Assembly (NCBI GenBank): GCA_036365515.1
Contig: CM070876.1
Location: 42,189,695 to 42,253,694, forward strand
From: Torymus aiolomorphi
Lineage: Eukaryota > Arthropoda > Insecta > Hymenoptera > Torymidae
Direction: 5' to 3'
DNA length: 64,000 nucleotides
Shown piece after piece: positions 23,391 to 34,177 of the stretch. Positions within the stretch are counted from its first letter, which is position 1; each line of letters begins with the position of its first letter. The position numbers and the translations under genes were made by a program. The notes below the pieces were generated by a model. It was not told the origin of the DNA, ran no database searches, and saw only the letters and a list, made by a program, of their open reading frames with translations.

Positions 23391-24602
23391 GTGCCGCAAA
23401 TTTTGCTACGCCGATGTGTTCTTCTACATCAGAAGAACATTCTCCAGCAGTTTCGTTAGCTGGTCTTAATTTGAAACGGAGTTACAGTTCCAAAATTAGC
23501 AAAGCCGCGGATATCCTTGCCTTTCATGTAAGTAAGATGCTTAATTGTTTATTTAAATAATTGGTGCGGCCAATTTTGCTACGCAGATGTGTTCGTTTAC
23601 ATCAGAAGAACATTCTCCCGCAGTTTCGTTAGCCGGTCATAATTTGAAACGGAGTTACAGCTCCAAAACTCGAAAAACCGTGGATATCCTTGCTTTTTAT
23701 GCAAATAAAAAGCTTAATTGTTTATTTAAATAATTGGTGCCGCTAATTCTCCAACGCGAATGTGTTCTTCTACATCAAAAGAATATTCTCCAGCAGTTTC
23801 GTTAGCTGGCCATAATTTGAAACGGAGTTACAGTTCCAAAATTCGCAAAGCCGCGGATATCCTTGCCTTTTATGCAAGTAAGATGGTTAATTGTTTATTT
23901 AAATAATTGGTGCCGCAAATTTTGCTACGCCGATGTGTTCTTCTACATCAGAAGAACATTCTCCAGCAGTTTCGTTAGCTGGTCTTAATTTGAAACGGAG
24001 TTACAGTTCCAAAATTAGCAAAGCCGCGGATATCCTTGCCTTTCATGTAAGTAAGATGCTTAATTGTTTATTTAAATAATTGGTGCGGCCAATTTTGCTA
24101 CGCAGATGTGTTCGTCTACATCAGAAGAACATTTTTCCGCAGTTTTTCTATCCAGTCATAATTTCGAATGGATTTCAGTCACCAAAACTCGAAAAACCGC
24201 GAATATCCTTGCTTTTTATGCAAGTAAGATGCTTAATTGTTTATTTAAATAATTGGTGCCGCAAATTTTACTACGCCGATGTGTTCTTCTACATCAGAAG
24301 AACATTCTCCCGCAGTTTCGTTAGCCGGTCATAATTCGAAACGGAGTTACAGCTCCAAAATTCGCAAAGTCTCAAATATCATTGCCTTTTATGCAAGTAA
24401 GCTGCTTAATTGTTTATTTAAATAATTGGTGCCTCAAATTCTCCTACACGAAGGTGTTTGCCTAGATCAGAAGAACGTTTTTCCACAGTTTCGTTATCCT
24501 GTGATAATTTGAACCAGAGTTACAGCTGCAAAATTCGCAAAGCTGCGGATATCCTTGCTTTTTATGCAAGTAAGCTACTTAATTGTTTATTTAAATAATT
24601 AG
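23391..24602. repeat. 173-bp tandem array with higher-order structure
   Basis: The landmark GTGCSG/GTGCC falls at 23391, 23564, 23737, 23910, 24083, 24256 and 24429, exactly 173 bases apart each time. The units contain TTCTTCTACATCAGAAGAACATTCTCC and CGGAGTTACAG. Units 1-2 are almost identical to units 4-5, which gives a 519-bp higher-order period. Inverted single units lie at about 21280-21470 and 23120-23240. Confidence 0.9.
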
Positions 24603-24789
24603 CACCAAAAATTTTTTGACGCTGGTTTATATATTTTATTATTGCTACTATGGATTGTCGTCACTTATTTGTGACTCGCATGCTTGTAAACAATATTTAA
24701 TGCGAAATTTTTAGTTGTCTCATTTTGACCCACTATTTCAGTACGGGTCTTCCGGCGGGTAACTTCAGCTTCATCAATTCTGGATCCCC

Positions 24790-26330
24790 CGAGGGATTTT
24801 AGGATTACTGACTCCAACCATCTTACAGCAGAAAATTAGCACCAAAATATGTCGTCTCTCCGAATTCGCTATTGCAAACACTCGCAAGATACTCGAAAAT
24901 GGTCTGCTAGTTTAATATCAATCTATGTCCAGCTTTGGGACCTATGAAAGATTCTGGGAATTTTGACTCCGAGCGTCTTGCAGCAGAAAATTAGCACCAA
25001 AATATGCGCCCTTCCCAAATTGGCTAAACTCGTCACGATACCGACAAATGGTCTGCTAGCTTAATATTAAGCTAGCAGAACGCATGTTTCTCGGAAACGG
25101 CTGGATCAGAAAAGTCTGGGTGGGCGTAAAAAATTAGCAGAAAATTAGCACTAAAATTCTGGTTAGTTTTTTTTTTCGCTAGAGATGGTCTGCTAGCTTA
25201 ATATCAATCTGGGTCTATGTCCAGTTCTGGGACCTACGAAGAATTTTAGACTTTTGGCTGCGAGTATCTTGCAGCAGAAAATTAGCACCAAAATATGCCC
25301 CCTCTCCGAATTGGCTAAGGCAAAAACTCGCCAAGATACCCTAAAATGGTCTGCTAGATTAGTATCAATCTGGGTCTATGTCCAGTTCCAACCTATGTAG
25401 GATTTTGGGACTTTTGGCTCCGAGCGTCTTGCAGCAGAAAATTAGCACAAAAACATGCCTCCTCTCCGAATTGGCTAAGGCAAAAACTCACCAAGATATC
25501 CAAAAATGGTCTGCTAGCTTAATATCAATCTGGATCTATGTCCAGTTCTGGGACCTATGAAGGATTTTGGGACTTTTGGCTCCGAGCATCTTGCAGCAGA
25601 TAATTAATTAGCACCAAAACATACTTCCTCTCCGAATTGGCTAAGGCAAAAACTCGCCAAGATACCCGAAAATGGTCTGCTAGCTTAATATCAATCTGGG
25701 TTTATGCCCAGTTCTGGGACCTATGAAGGATTTTGGGACTTTTGGCTCCGAGCATCTTGCAGCAGATAATTAGCACCAAAATATGCCGCCTCTCCGAATT
25801 GGCTAAGACAAAGTCTCGCCAAGATACCGACAGAGGGTCTGCTAGCTTAATATTAAGCTAGCAGATCGCATGTTTCTCGGAAACGGCTGGAGCAGAAAAA
25901 TCCGGGTGGGCGTAAAAAATTAGAATAAAATTAGCACTAAAATACTGTTTAGTTTTTTTTGCTAGAAACCGATTATGCAGAAAATGATTCTCTTAGTCAA
26001 GGGCCTATGTCCGATTCTGAGCCCCCGAAGGATTTTGGGATTTTTGGCTCCGATCATCTTACGGTAGAAAATTAGCACCAAAATATGCCGGCTCTCCGAA
26101 TTCGCTATTGCAATCACTCGTAAGGTACCCGAAAATTGTCTGCTAGCTTAATATCAATCTGGGTCTATGTCCAGTTCTGGAACCTACGAAGGATTTTGGG
26201 ACTTTTGGCTCCATGTATCTTGCAGCAGAAAATTAGCACCAAAATATGCCCCCTCTCCGAATTGGCTAAGACAAAGACTCGCCAAGATACCGACAAAGGG
26301 TCTGCTAGCTTAATATTAAGCTAGCAGATC
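24790..26330 (-). repeat. About 162-bp satellite forming the right arm
   Basis: The same unit as 19850-21090, in inverse orientation, about nine copies. Head-to-head junctions occur near 25062-25078, 25845-25861 and 26310-26326, next to CATGTTTCTCGGAAACGGCTGG. Confidence 0.9.
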
Positions 26331-26781
26331 GCATGTTTCTCGGAAACGGCTGGAGCAAAAAAATTCCGGGTGGGCGTAGAAAATTAGCAGAAAATTAGCA
26401 GAAAATTACGGTATTATTTATAAGCCCGGGTCATAAAAGTGATCTGCTAGCTTAATAGACGTTGTGGGAAATAAGGTCCACGCATATAAGGGAGTCATGG
26501 AGATATGAAAAAATAAGCCAAACGATAATTTAAATAATTTTTAAATCCAAGTAAGCAAGGAGTATGAGGTTCACGCATATAAGGGAGTCATGTAGACATG
26601 AAAAAATAAGCCATACAATAATTTAAATATTTTTAAACCCAAGTAGGCGGGGGATATAAGGTTCACGCATATAAGGGAGTCATGTAGACATGAAAAAATA
26701 AGCCATACAATAATTTAAATATTTTTAAACCCAAGTAGGCGGGGGATATAAGGTTCACGCATATAAGGAAGTCATGTCGAC

Positions 26782-27211
26782 GGGGAGGGGTCCAATGTTT
26801 AGACGTCTCACTTGAAAATTGAAGTCAACTATAGACGTGCTCGGTTTCGATATAAGCTACTGCAGATTGTGCAAAATTTCGAAATTCTAAATTACGAAAA
26901 TCATATTTTCGAGTGTAACAATTCACCTACTGTCCAAAACATCGAATTTCATTAATAGAATTTTAATAGGGATACAATAAACATATTTCGAAATAAATCA
27001 TTAGAAACATGTTATTTTTGCTTTGAAATCGTATTGATGAAATTCGATATTTTGGACAGTAGGTGAATTGTTAGATTCGAAAATATAATTTTCGTCTTTT
27101 AGAATTTCGAAATTTTGCACAATCTGCAGTAGCTTATATCGAAACCGAGCACGTCTATAGTTGACTTCAGTTTTCAAGTGAGACGTCTAAACTTTGGAAC
27201 CCCCCCCCCCC
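26782..27211. mobile_element. 430-bp MITE with poly-G/C ends
   Basis: The inverted arms start GGGGAGGGGTCCAA and end with TTGGAACCCCCC. The interior is palindromic (TTTAGACGTCTCACTTGAAAA against its complement) with about 70 unpaired bases at the centre. Flanks CATGTCGAC (26773-26781) and CATGTAGAC (27212-27220) match 8 of 9 and are the satellite's own sequence, so they are a 9-bp target duplication. Confidence 0.8.
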
Positions 27212-27524
27212 CATGTAGACATGGAAAAATAAGCCAAACGATAATTTAAAAATTTCTTAAACCCAAGTAGGATGTGGGAAATAAGGTCCACGCATATAAG
27301 GGAGTCATGTAGATATGAAAAAATAAGCAAAAAGATTACGTAAATAATTTTCAAACCCAAGTTGGCGGGGGATGTGAGGTCCACGCATCTAAGGGAGTCA
27401 TGTAGACATGAAGAAATAAGCGAAACGATAATTTAAATAATTTTTAAACCCAAGTAGGCGGGGAATATGAGGTCCACGCATATAAGGGCGTCCTGTAGAC
27501 ATAAAAAAATAAGTCAAACGATAA

Positions 27525-28147
27525 CACAACCCCACAAAAAAATGAAAAGGTTCTATACTTTAGATCGGATGATCATATCTCGGTGTATTTTGGCCCCCTA
27601 AATATGATTCCAAGGTCAGAATTCGTTCATCACGTCTGAATTTGGAGATATGATAAGGTATAAGATTTTTGAAATATCTTAAAAAACAAAATAAAAACAA
27701 TTTTTTTGTAATATTTTCTACAAAACAATGTAGCATTGTTTGCGCCCTTCAAGACCAACTTTACACCATCCCTCTACAATTTTTTATCTCGGAGATCTGA
27801 ATATATAAATTTCGAGATAGAAATGAAGAATTTGATTTTAAGAGATATGTGCGAGTTTACGAAATTCAGGTATTTAGATCTCGGAGAAAAAAATTGTAGA
27901 GGGATGGTGTAAAGTTGGTCTTTAAGGGCGCAAACAATGCTACATTGTTTTGTAGAGAAGATTAACAAAAAAATTGTTTTTACTTTGTTTTTCAAGATAT
28001 CTCAAAAATCTTATACGTAATATCTCCAAATTCAGAAGTGGTGGACTAATTTTGACCTTGAAATCGTAGTTAGAGGGCCAAAATACACCGAGATATGATA
28101 GTCTGATCTAAAGTACAGAACCTTTTCTTCTTTTTTGTGGGGCTGTG
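27525..28147. mobile_element. 623-bp MITE with TAA target duplication
   Basis: The ends are CACAACCCCACAAAAAA and the inverse TTTTTTGTGGGGCTGTG. Long arms enclose a loop near 27800. TAA at 27522-27524 and 28148-28150 restores the satellite unit when the element is removed. A 3-bp TWA duplication is the PIF/Harbinger habit; the family assignment is inference. Confidence 0.75.
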
Positions 28148-28743
28148 TAATTGAAATGATGTTTAAACCCAAATAGGCAGGGAGTATGAGGTCCACGCAT
28201 ATAAGGGAGTCATGTAGACATGAAAAAATAAGCCATACGATAATTGAAATAATTTTTAAGCCCAAGTAAGCAGGTGATATAAGGTCCACGCATATAAGGG
28301 AGTCATATAGACATGAAAAAATAAGCCAAACAATAATTTAAATATTTTTAAACCCACGTAGGCGGGGGATATCAGGTCCACGCATATAAGGGAGTCATGT
28401 AGACATGAAAAAATAAGCCATACGATAATTTAAATGATTTTTAAACCCTAGTAAGCAGGGGATATAAGGTCCACGCATATAAGGGAGTCATATAGACATG
28501 AAAAAATAAGCCAAACGATAATTTAAAGAATTTTTAAACCCAAGTAGGCGGGGAATATGAGTTCCACGCATATAAGGGAGTCACGTAGACATGCAACAAT
28601 AAGCATGACTATTATTTAAAGAATTATTATATTCATGTAGCCCGGCCGCGAGATCCGCGCATAGAAGGGAGTCGAGTATAGAGGTTAAGAATTTTTGAAA
28701 TAAAAGTCTTGCTTACATCTCACGTCTAAGTAACTCCGTTATA

Positions 28744-30039
28744 CGTGGTGTGTTCAAAAAGTAAGGTGACTTTATTTTTTTATCAAAAAATATTTATTTG
28801 TTCATCAATATTCATGCTGTCCCCTTGAAAGTAATCCCCTTCAGATATAATACACTTGTGCCAACGCTTTTTCCAACCCTCGAAGCACTTCTGATAAGCA
28901 TTTTCTGGTATAGCCTTGAGCTCTTCCAGCGATTCAGTCTTTATCTCCTCAATCGTTGAAAATCTTCGTCCTTTCATGGGTCTCTTCAGTTTTGGGAACA
29001 GGAAAAAGACGCAGGGGGCCAAATCTGGTGAATATGGTGGCTGAGGCATGATTTTGGTTTTGGTTTTGGCCAAAAAATCACGCACAAGCAACGATGAATG
29101 AGCAGGTGCATTATCGTGATGCAAAAGCCATGAATTATTTTTCCACGACACCGGACGTTTTTTTCGAATTGCTTCTCGCAAACGGTGCATAACTTCAAGG
29201 TAATACTCCTTATTAACCGTACGACCTTGTGGCAAAAACTCCTGATGCACTACGCCGCGGTAATCGAAGAAAACAGTTAGCAATTCTTTGACATTGGAAT
29301 GAACTTGGCGTGCTTTTTTCGGTCTTGTCTCTTCTAGGCTCTTCCATTCGGACGATTGGGCTTTGGTTTCGATGTCATAACCATATACCCATGATTCGTC
29401 ACCAGTTATAACCCTTTTAAGCCAATCAGGATCATCATTGACGTTATCCAACAGCTGCTGGACGATGCTCATGCGACAGTTCTTCTGATCAAAATTAAGC
29501 AGTTTCGGAACAAACTTGGCTGACACACGTCTCATGCCCAAAATATCCGAAAAAATTGCATGGCATGAGCCAATCGAGATGCCGATGTCATCAGCAACTT
29601 GTCTAATGGTGATTCGACGATTCTCCAACACCATTTTTTTCACTTCTTCAACGTTTTCATCAGTTATTGACGTGATGGGGCGTCCAGAACGAGGTTCGTC
29701 ATTGGCATCTTCTCGTCCTTCTTGGAAGAGCTTGTACCACTTATAAACATTTGTTTTGCTCAGAGTAGACTCACCGTATGCCACTGTCAACATTTCAAGT
29801 ACTTTGGAGCACTTAAATCCATTTTTTACACAAAATTTGATTCTTTGATCCATTTTTTTCGACAGCAGAAAATCGCCGAGCACACAAAAACACTTCTAAC
29901 CTTTATGCTTCTCACAAACAAACAAAGAATGCTATAAACTTGAAACTGTAAACACATGTTCGGGACGTGTGTACCAATATAAGAAAAAAAAACGAAAATC
30001 TACTGCAAGTAAGTCACCTTACTTTTTGAACACACCACG
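28744..30039 (-). mobile_element. mariner element, full length
   Basis: 1,296 bp bounded by 28-bp near-perfect inverted repeats starting CGTGGTGTGTTCAAAAAGTA. TA dinucleotides flank it at 28742-28743 and 30040-30041. It contains one transposase frame on the minus strand. It sits where the 92-bp satellite changes direction. Confidence 0.95.
28783..29853 (-). CDS. mariner transposase, complete frame but third catalytic Asp replaced by Val
   Basis: The 356-residue frame has the usual mariner length and starts at ATG 29853 (MDQRIKFC). The upstream GTG-started extension is not part of it. N-terminal helix-turn-helix region: YKLFQEGRE and WxxP-type linker PRSGRP. Catalytic motifs are TGDESWVYGYD and LLHHDNAPAHSS. 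The third motif reads YSPDLAPCVFFLFP. Mariners have Asp in the position taken here by Val, exactly 34 residues after the second Asp, so the DD34D triad is broken. The enzyme should bind but not cut; the copy is probably dead despite its open frame. It cuts and pastes at TA in active relatives. Confidence 0.93.
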   Translation of the reverse strand: MDQRIKFCVKNGFKCSKVLEMLTVAYGESTLSKTNVYKWYKLFQEGREDANDEPRSGRPITSITDENVEEVKKMVLENRRITIRQVADDIGISIGSCHAIFSDILGMRRVSAKFVPKLLNFDQKNCRMSIVQQLLDNVNDDPDWLKRVITGDESWVYGYDIETKAQSSEWKSLEETRPKKARQVHSNVKELLTVFFDYRGVVHQEFLPQGRTVNKEYYLEVMHRLREAIRKKRPVSWKNNSWLLHHDNAPAHSSLLVRDFLAKTKTKIMPQPPYSPDLAPCVFFLFPKLKRPMKGRRFSTIEEIKTESLEELKAIPENAYQKCFEGWKKRWHKCIISEGDYFQGDSMNIDEQINIF

Positions 30040-30041
30040 TA

Positions 30042-30650
30042 TGCGTGGAACTCGCGTCACCCGGTTACTTGGGTTTAAAAATTATTTGAATAATCGTTTT
30101 GCTTATTTTTTCATGTCTACATGACTCCCTTGTATACGTGGACCTCATACTATCTGCTTACTTGGTTTTAAAAATTATTTAAATTATCATTTGGCTTATT
30201 TCTTCATGTCTGCATGACTCCCTTATATGCGTGGACCTCACATCCCCCGCCTACTTGGGTTTAAAAATTATTTAAGTAATCTTTTTACTTATTTTTTCAT
30301 ATCTACATGACTCCCTTATATGCGTGGACCTTATTTCCCACATCCTACTTGGGTTTAAAAATTATTTAAATAAACGTTTTGCTTATTTTTTTCATGTCTA
30401 CATGACTTCCTTATATGCGTGGATCTCATATCCCCCGCCTACTTGGGTATAAAAATGGTTTAAATAATTCTCTTGCTTATTGTTGCATATCTACGTAATT
30501 CCTTAATATACGTGGGCCATATATCCCCACCCTTCTTTGGTTTAAAAATTGTTTAAATAATTGTCTTGCTCATTGTTGCAGGGCTACGTAATTCCCTAAT
30601 ATGCATGGACCCCATATCCCCCGCCTACTTGCCTCCCCCCCACCGTCAGT
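30042..30650 (-). repeat. 92-bp satellite, inverted part
   Basis: Units read CATGACTCCCTTATATGCGTGG and CTTGGGTTTAAAAATTATTT, the reverse complement of the main array. They pair with 19430-19686. Confidence 0.85.
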
Positions 30651-31284
30651 CATCAGTCGGCCAGCAACTTCAAATGTAAAAGGTGGCAACCCTACCTACA
30701 GGAGACGACCAAGTCTTTTCAAATTGTAGTCCGCGCGTCTTTTTCATTGCAATTCATCGGTAAATTGGAGAGATCGCTGATTATAGAGCAAATAGAGGAG
30801 TAACTTGGAAAAAGGGTAAAATAGAGGATTGAAAAAAAGAGGAAATAGAGGAGACAGTTGCATCCCTGTAATAAACGCAGGTCTCTAACATTTATAATAA
30901 CAGTTATACTATATAGAGTATCATACTCGCAAATCGGCGTACTCGCTCCAAGTTCCGATTCATCTGAATTTGTCATCTGTAACCCTAAGCCATTTAAATA
31001 ATACTAGTCATTTAAATATTTGCAAGGGTAAAAATTTCCATTTTCTATCATCGATCAACCGCGATACTTCCTCACACACATACATTTTTTCCGAGTAACA
31101 ATAGTCATACAGAATCACAACCGCACCTAGCCTGACGGGCAGTATTATTTGGTAAACGAAAGCCCAACAATGGATAATAAAATTATGATTTAAAAATATA
31201 TTAAACAATATAGACTATCTACGTTTTGAGCAATAGATTTTGGCGTATGAGGTGGCTAGCGAAATTATTGCTTAAAATTGTTAT

Positions 31285-31745
31285 AAATACTCGACTTGTA
31301 CCATTTTTCATGGTTGTAAATAATTGTAAATAAATCGTAGATTACGTTAGCACTTTGAAAAATTGATTTTGGCGTATCTGGGAGCTGGCGAAATTATTGC
31401 TCAAAATTGTTATAAATAATCGACTTTTACCAGTTTTTATGGTTGTAAATAATTGTAAATAAATCGAAGATTACGTTAGCACTTTGAAAAATTGATTTTG
31501 GCGTATGGGGCGGCTGGCGAAATTAGTGCTCAAAATTGTTATAAATAATCGACTTTTACCAGTTTTTGTGGTTGTAAATAATTGTAAATAAATCGTAGAT
31601 TACGTTAGCACTTTGAAAAATTGATTTTGGCGTATCAGGGGGCTGTTGAAATTATTACTCAAAATTGTTATAAATAATCGACTTTTACCAGTTTTTGTGG
31701 TTGTAAATAATTGTAAATAAATCGTAGATTACGTTACCGTTCTGG
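31285..31745. repeat. Tandem repeat of about 127 bp in the right arm
   Basis: Four inverted copies of the 18180-18815 unit. The unit ends differ slightly (CTGGGAGCTGG, GGGGCGGCTGG). Confidence 0.85.
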
Positions 31746-31989
31746 AAATTGTGGTTTTTTTATGTGGGGGCTGGCTAAATATTTCTTCCCCCCCCCCCCT
31801 TTTGTTTGTTTATAACTTTGTTTATACACTTGTAAAAAAATCGATTGTGGTTGTAATTAATTGTAAAAAAAGTGTACAAAATTATCCAATTGCTTATTTT
31901 AGGATTAGTAATTTGGGGGGGGCGTGGGAAATGAACGTGTGTAAATTTCCACCCAAGCCGAAGGCGTGGGAGGCAAACATATGCTCTGG

Positions 31990-32790
31990 GGTGGCCCTCT
32001 TTATCATGTATATTAAGCTGGAAAAGCCACTTCATAAGTCCGGGTTGAAAATAATCCCTTATTGTTTCGCTAATTTGTTGCACAAACCGCGATTTTGTCG
32101 CTAAGGCCGTTTCCGAGATACAATGGCTACTTTAGCGTAATATTAAGCTGGGAAAGCCACTACGCTGTATCTTCTCAGCATTTGACAATAGCGACACCGA
32201 GTTTAGGCTAGATTTTGTCACTAATTTGTAGCTCGAAGATGCCGTAGATTCCATGTCGCAAAAATTGACCGCTCTCCCAAAAAACGAGCACGAGTCACGC
32301 GCATATAAAATAAAATGATAAAAATCAAAAAATCTTTTAACTCGTAATTGCACATCTTGTCGGTAATTTGTTGCTCATTTTTCCTGCCAATCCCGATTTT
32401 GTTGCTAAAGTCTATTTCCGAAAAAAATGGAAGCTGTAGCTCCATTTTTAAGCTGAAAAAGCCACTACGTTGTATTTTCTCAGCAATTGACGATGGCGAC
32501 ACCGAGTATAGCCTAGATTTTGTCGCTAATTTGTTACTCGAAGATGCCGTAGATCTCATGTCCCGAAACTTGACCGCTGTCCCAAAAAACGACCACGAGT
32601 TACGCGCATAGAAGCAAACATGATACACAAAAAAAATCAATTCACTCGTAATTGCACATTTTGTCGCTCATTTTTCTCTCATTTCCCTTATCAATCCCCA
32701 CCTTGTTGCTAAAATCGTTCCCGCAAAAAATCGCAGCTGTTGCTCCATTTTTAAGCTGAAAAAGTCACTATGTTGTATTTTCTCAGAGTA
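31990..32790. repeat. Diverged relative of the 'TATTAAGCTAGC' satellite
   Basis: Starts TATTAAGCTGGAAAAGCCAC near 32010. A second start lies at about 32140, and imperfect units of about 310 bp follow at 32447 and 32752. Each carries GCCACTACG.TGTAT.TTCTCAGCA, GATGCCGTAGAT and CACGAGT.ACGCGCATA. The first 50 bases match the end of the second foldback with scattered changes (compare 19701-19750). Short open frames here are not genes. Confidence 0.7.
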
Positions 32791-32829
32791 GAGGAGCTAC
32801 CTCACTTCTGGCCCACTTACCATCCGAGC

Positions 32830-33170
32830 TGGCGCTCGGTCGGTAAGGTAGATCGCTACCTTGCCGGTGGATGGTAAATTCGGGGAGTCCGTTAACCCAA
32901 CTCGGTCGGTAATGTAGAGCACTACCTTACCGGTGGATGGTAATTTCAGACAGTCTAACTCGGTCGGTAATGTAGAGTGCTACCTTACCGGTGGATGGTA
33001 ATTGCAGGGAGCCCAACTCAGTCGGTAAAGTAGAACGCTACCTTGCCGGTGAATGGTAATTGCAGGAGATCAACAACCCAACTCTGCCTTACCGGCAGAA
33101 CTGCATGTCTAATTCAGTCGGTAAAGTAGAGAGCTATCTTACCGGTAGGTGGCAATTGCAGGGTGACCCA
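32830..33170. repeat. About 70-bp tandem repeat
   Basis: Five units of the type CTCGGTCGGTAATGTAGAG...CTACCTTACCGGTGGATGGTAATT. The TACCTTACCGG wording returns in the foldback at 37336-37637. Confidence 0.85.
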
Positions 33171-33540
33171 AATCTACCAACCGAGCAGAATACTACATAG
33201 GCTGTTAACCCAATTTGAATTTCGCGCCGCTCCGCCGAGTTCCGCGTGCTCCACTAGGCGGCGAGCCGGAGTTGTCGCACTGCCCATCACTAAGTCGGCG
33301 CGGTACCGGCTATAAGTCAGGCTGTATTTCAACACTTGACAATCACCTGCACTCACACATCGTGTGAGGGCGGGTGGTATTTTATTAAATAATTAATTAA
33401 TTAATTATTATTTTTTTCATTTTCTTCATTTTTTCCATTTTCTCCATTTTTTTCATTTTTTCACTTTTTTCATTTTTTTCATTTTTTTAATTTCTTTCCA
33501 TTTTTTTATTTTTTTTCATTTTGTATGATGTGTAGACGTC
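33171..33540. other. Junction DNA and (TTTTTCATT)n tract left of the Polinton copy
   Basis: 33171-33370 is GC-rich with no recognised content. 33405-33520 is a degenerate TTTTTCATT microsatellite that directly abuts the Polinton fragment. Confidence 0.6.
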
Positions 33541-33790
33541 ACATATGGCTCCTCTCGGTTTAGTGTCTGCAGTGAAAGGCACCCCATCTCCTCGACGTTG
33601 CATATATTCCTACAAGGTTATGTTTCATAAAGTAAACAAAGATTATGTATGAGGTAAGTTTTTACTTACATATTTAACAATATACTCTGTACTCCAATGG
33701 CGTAGAGTCATTCTCGAGAGCAGCCACCTCCTTGAAGACGAACTCGTTGTCAGCGGCTTTGAAGCCCTGGACGTCCACCACATACTCCAT
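33541..33790 (-). pseudogene. Polinton 201-aa protein gene, deleted copy
   Basis: The minus strand starts at ATG 33790 (MEYVVDVQGFKAADNEFVF), then loses about 200 bases of exon 1 compared with the intact right-hand copy. It retains the GTAAGT intron (about 33602-33662) and the beginning of exon 2. It stops at 33541, where simple sequence begins. A TATATAAG box lies 37 bases upstream (33827-33834, minus). It is the divergent partner of the polymerase gene. Confidence 0.8.
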
Positions 33791-34177
33791 GGCGAGAGCG
33801 AATGAGCTCCTCGACTCGATGCGCCGCTTATATATCCCCGGGATCCTTCCCCCACCACCGCGCGCGAGTGCTCTGTACAGAGCGCTCTACCCCCACCACC
33901 GCGCGTGAGCTCTGTGCACAGAGCGCTCTATCCCCAACACCGCTCCGCCCCCATGGAGCACGCTGATTGGCTGACGCGAGTTCAAATCTACATAAAATTC
34001 TTGGAAAAACGTTTTCAACAGGTTGAGAACTGCACGGAGCTCTCTGATTGGCTGACGCAATTTCCAACCGCCATAGAATTCTTGGAAAAATGGGATGGAG
34101 CTCTCTGATTGGTCGAGCGCATGCGCCGGGATCCCTATAAAAGGCGAGGCGCCGGCTGAGGAGCTCATTCCAGTTCA
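33791..34177. promoter_or_regulatory. Two-way Polinton promoter, left copy
   Basis: For polymerase B (+): TATAAAAGG at 34136-34144 and an insect-type initiator TCATTC at 34165-34170, whose A (34167) lies 31 bases from the first T of the TATA box. For the minus gene: TATATAAG at 33827-33834. Between them are three inverted CCAAT boxes in repeated CTGATTGGCTGACGC or CTGATTGG contexts near 33963, 34046 and 34107. Confidence 0.75.

Larger units (their letters stand above)
21097..24773. mobile_element. Third, innermost foldback element
   Basis: TGAAGCTGAAG at 21097 pairs with CTTCAGCTTCA ending at 24773. The pairing runs through 21150-21480 and 24430-24720. The core holds a small palindrome (21603-21950), AT-rich unique DNA (21960-22850) and a 173-bp tandem array. 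It sits between the two opposed satellite arms of the second foldback. Confidence 0.75.
19696..26462. mobile_element. Second foldback element with 9-bp target duplication
   Basis: The ends read GCGTCTATTAAGCTAGCAGA and, at the right, the inverse ending in TTAATAGACGT. The flanks TGTGGGAAA at 19687-19695 and 26463-26471 form a perfect 9-bp direct duplication of the host satellite unit. The arms are arrays of about 162-bp units, forward on the left and inverted on the right. They enclose a third foldback (21097-24773). A 9-bp duplication is typical of Mutator-like elements, whose members include foldback types; that assignment is inference. No transposase seen. Confidence 0.8.
26463..28680 (+). 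repeat. 92-bp satellite, main array
   Basis: Units marked by CACGCATATAAGGGAGTCATGTAGACATG repeat at 92-93 bases (26481, 26574, 26666, 26758 and onward). The array is interrupted by MITEs at 26782-27211 and 27525-28147. Units after the mariner (30042-30650) are inverted. Confidence 0.9.
17985..31937. mobile_element. Outer foldback element (arms about 1.7 kb), heavily re-invaded
   Basis: 17985-19686 is the reverse complement of about 30345-31937. Paired landmarks are the terminal GATTAGT.ATTTGGGG block, a run of about 127-bp tandem repeats, a segment with a shared open frame, and the start of a 92-bp satellite. The satellite continues at 26463-28740 and turns over at the mariner insertion. 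Everything between is accounted for by later insertions: a 6.8-kb foldback, two MITEs and a mariner. No transposase of its own was seen. Confidence 0.8.

Noticed and set aside
23391..24602. CRISPR-like array
   Set aside because: Units are contiguous 173-bp repeats without unique spacers, in a eukaryotic genome.
19833..26324. Many frames reading LLAPSILQQKISTK
   Set aside because: Repeat-unit translations of the 162-bp satellite; the frame breaks between units.
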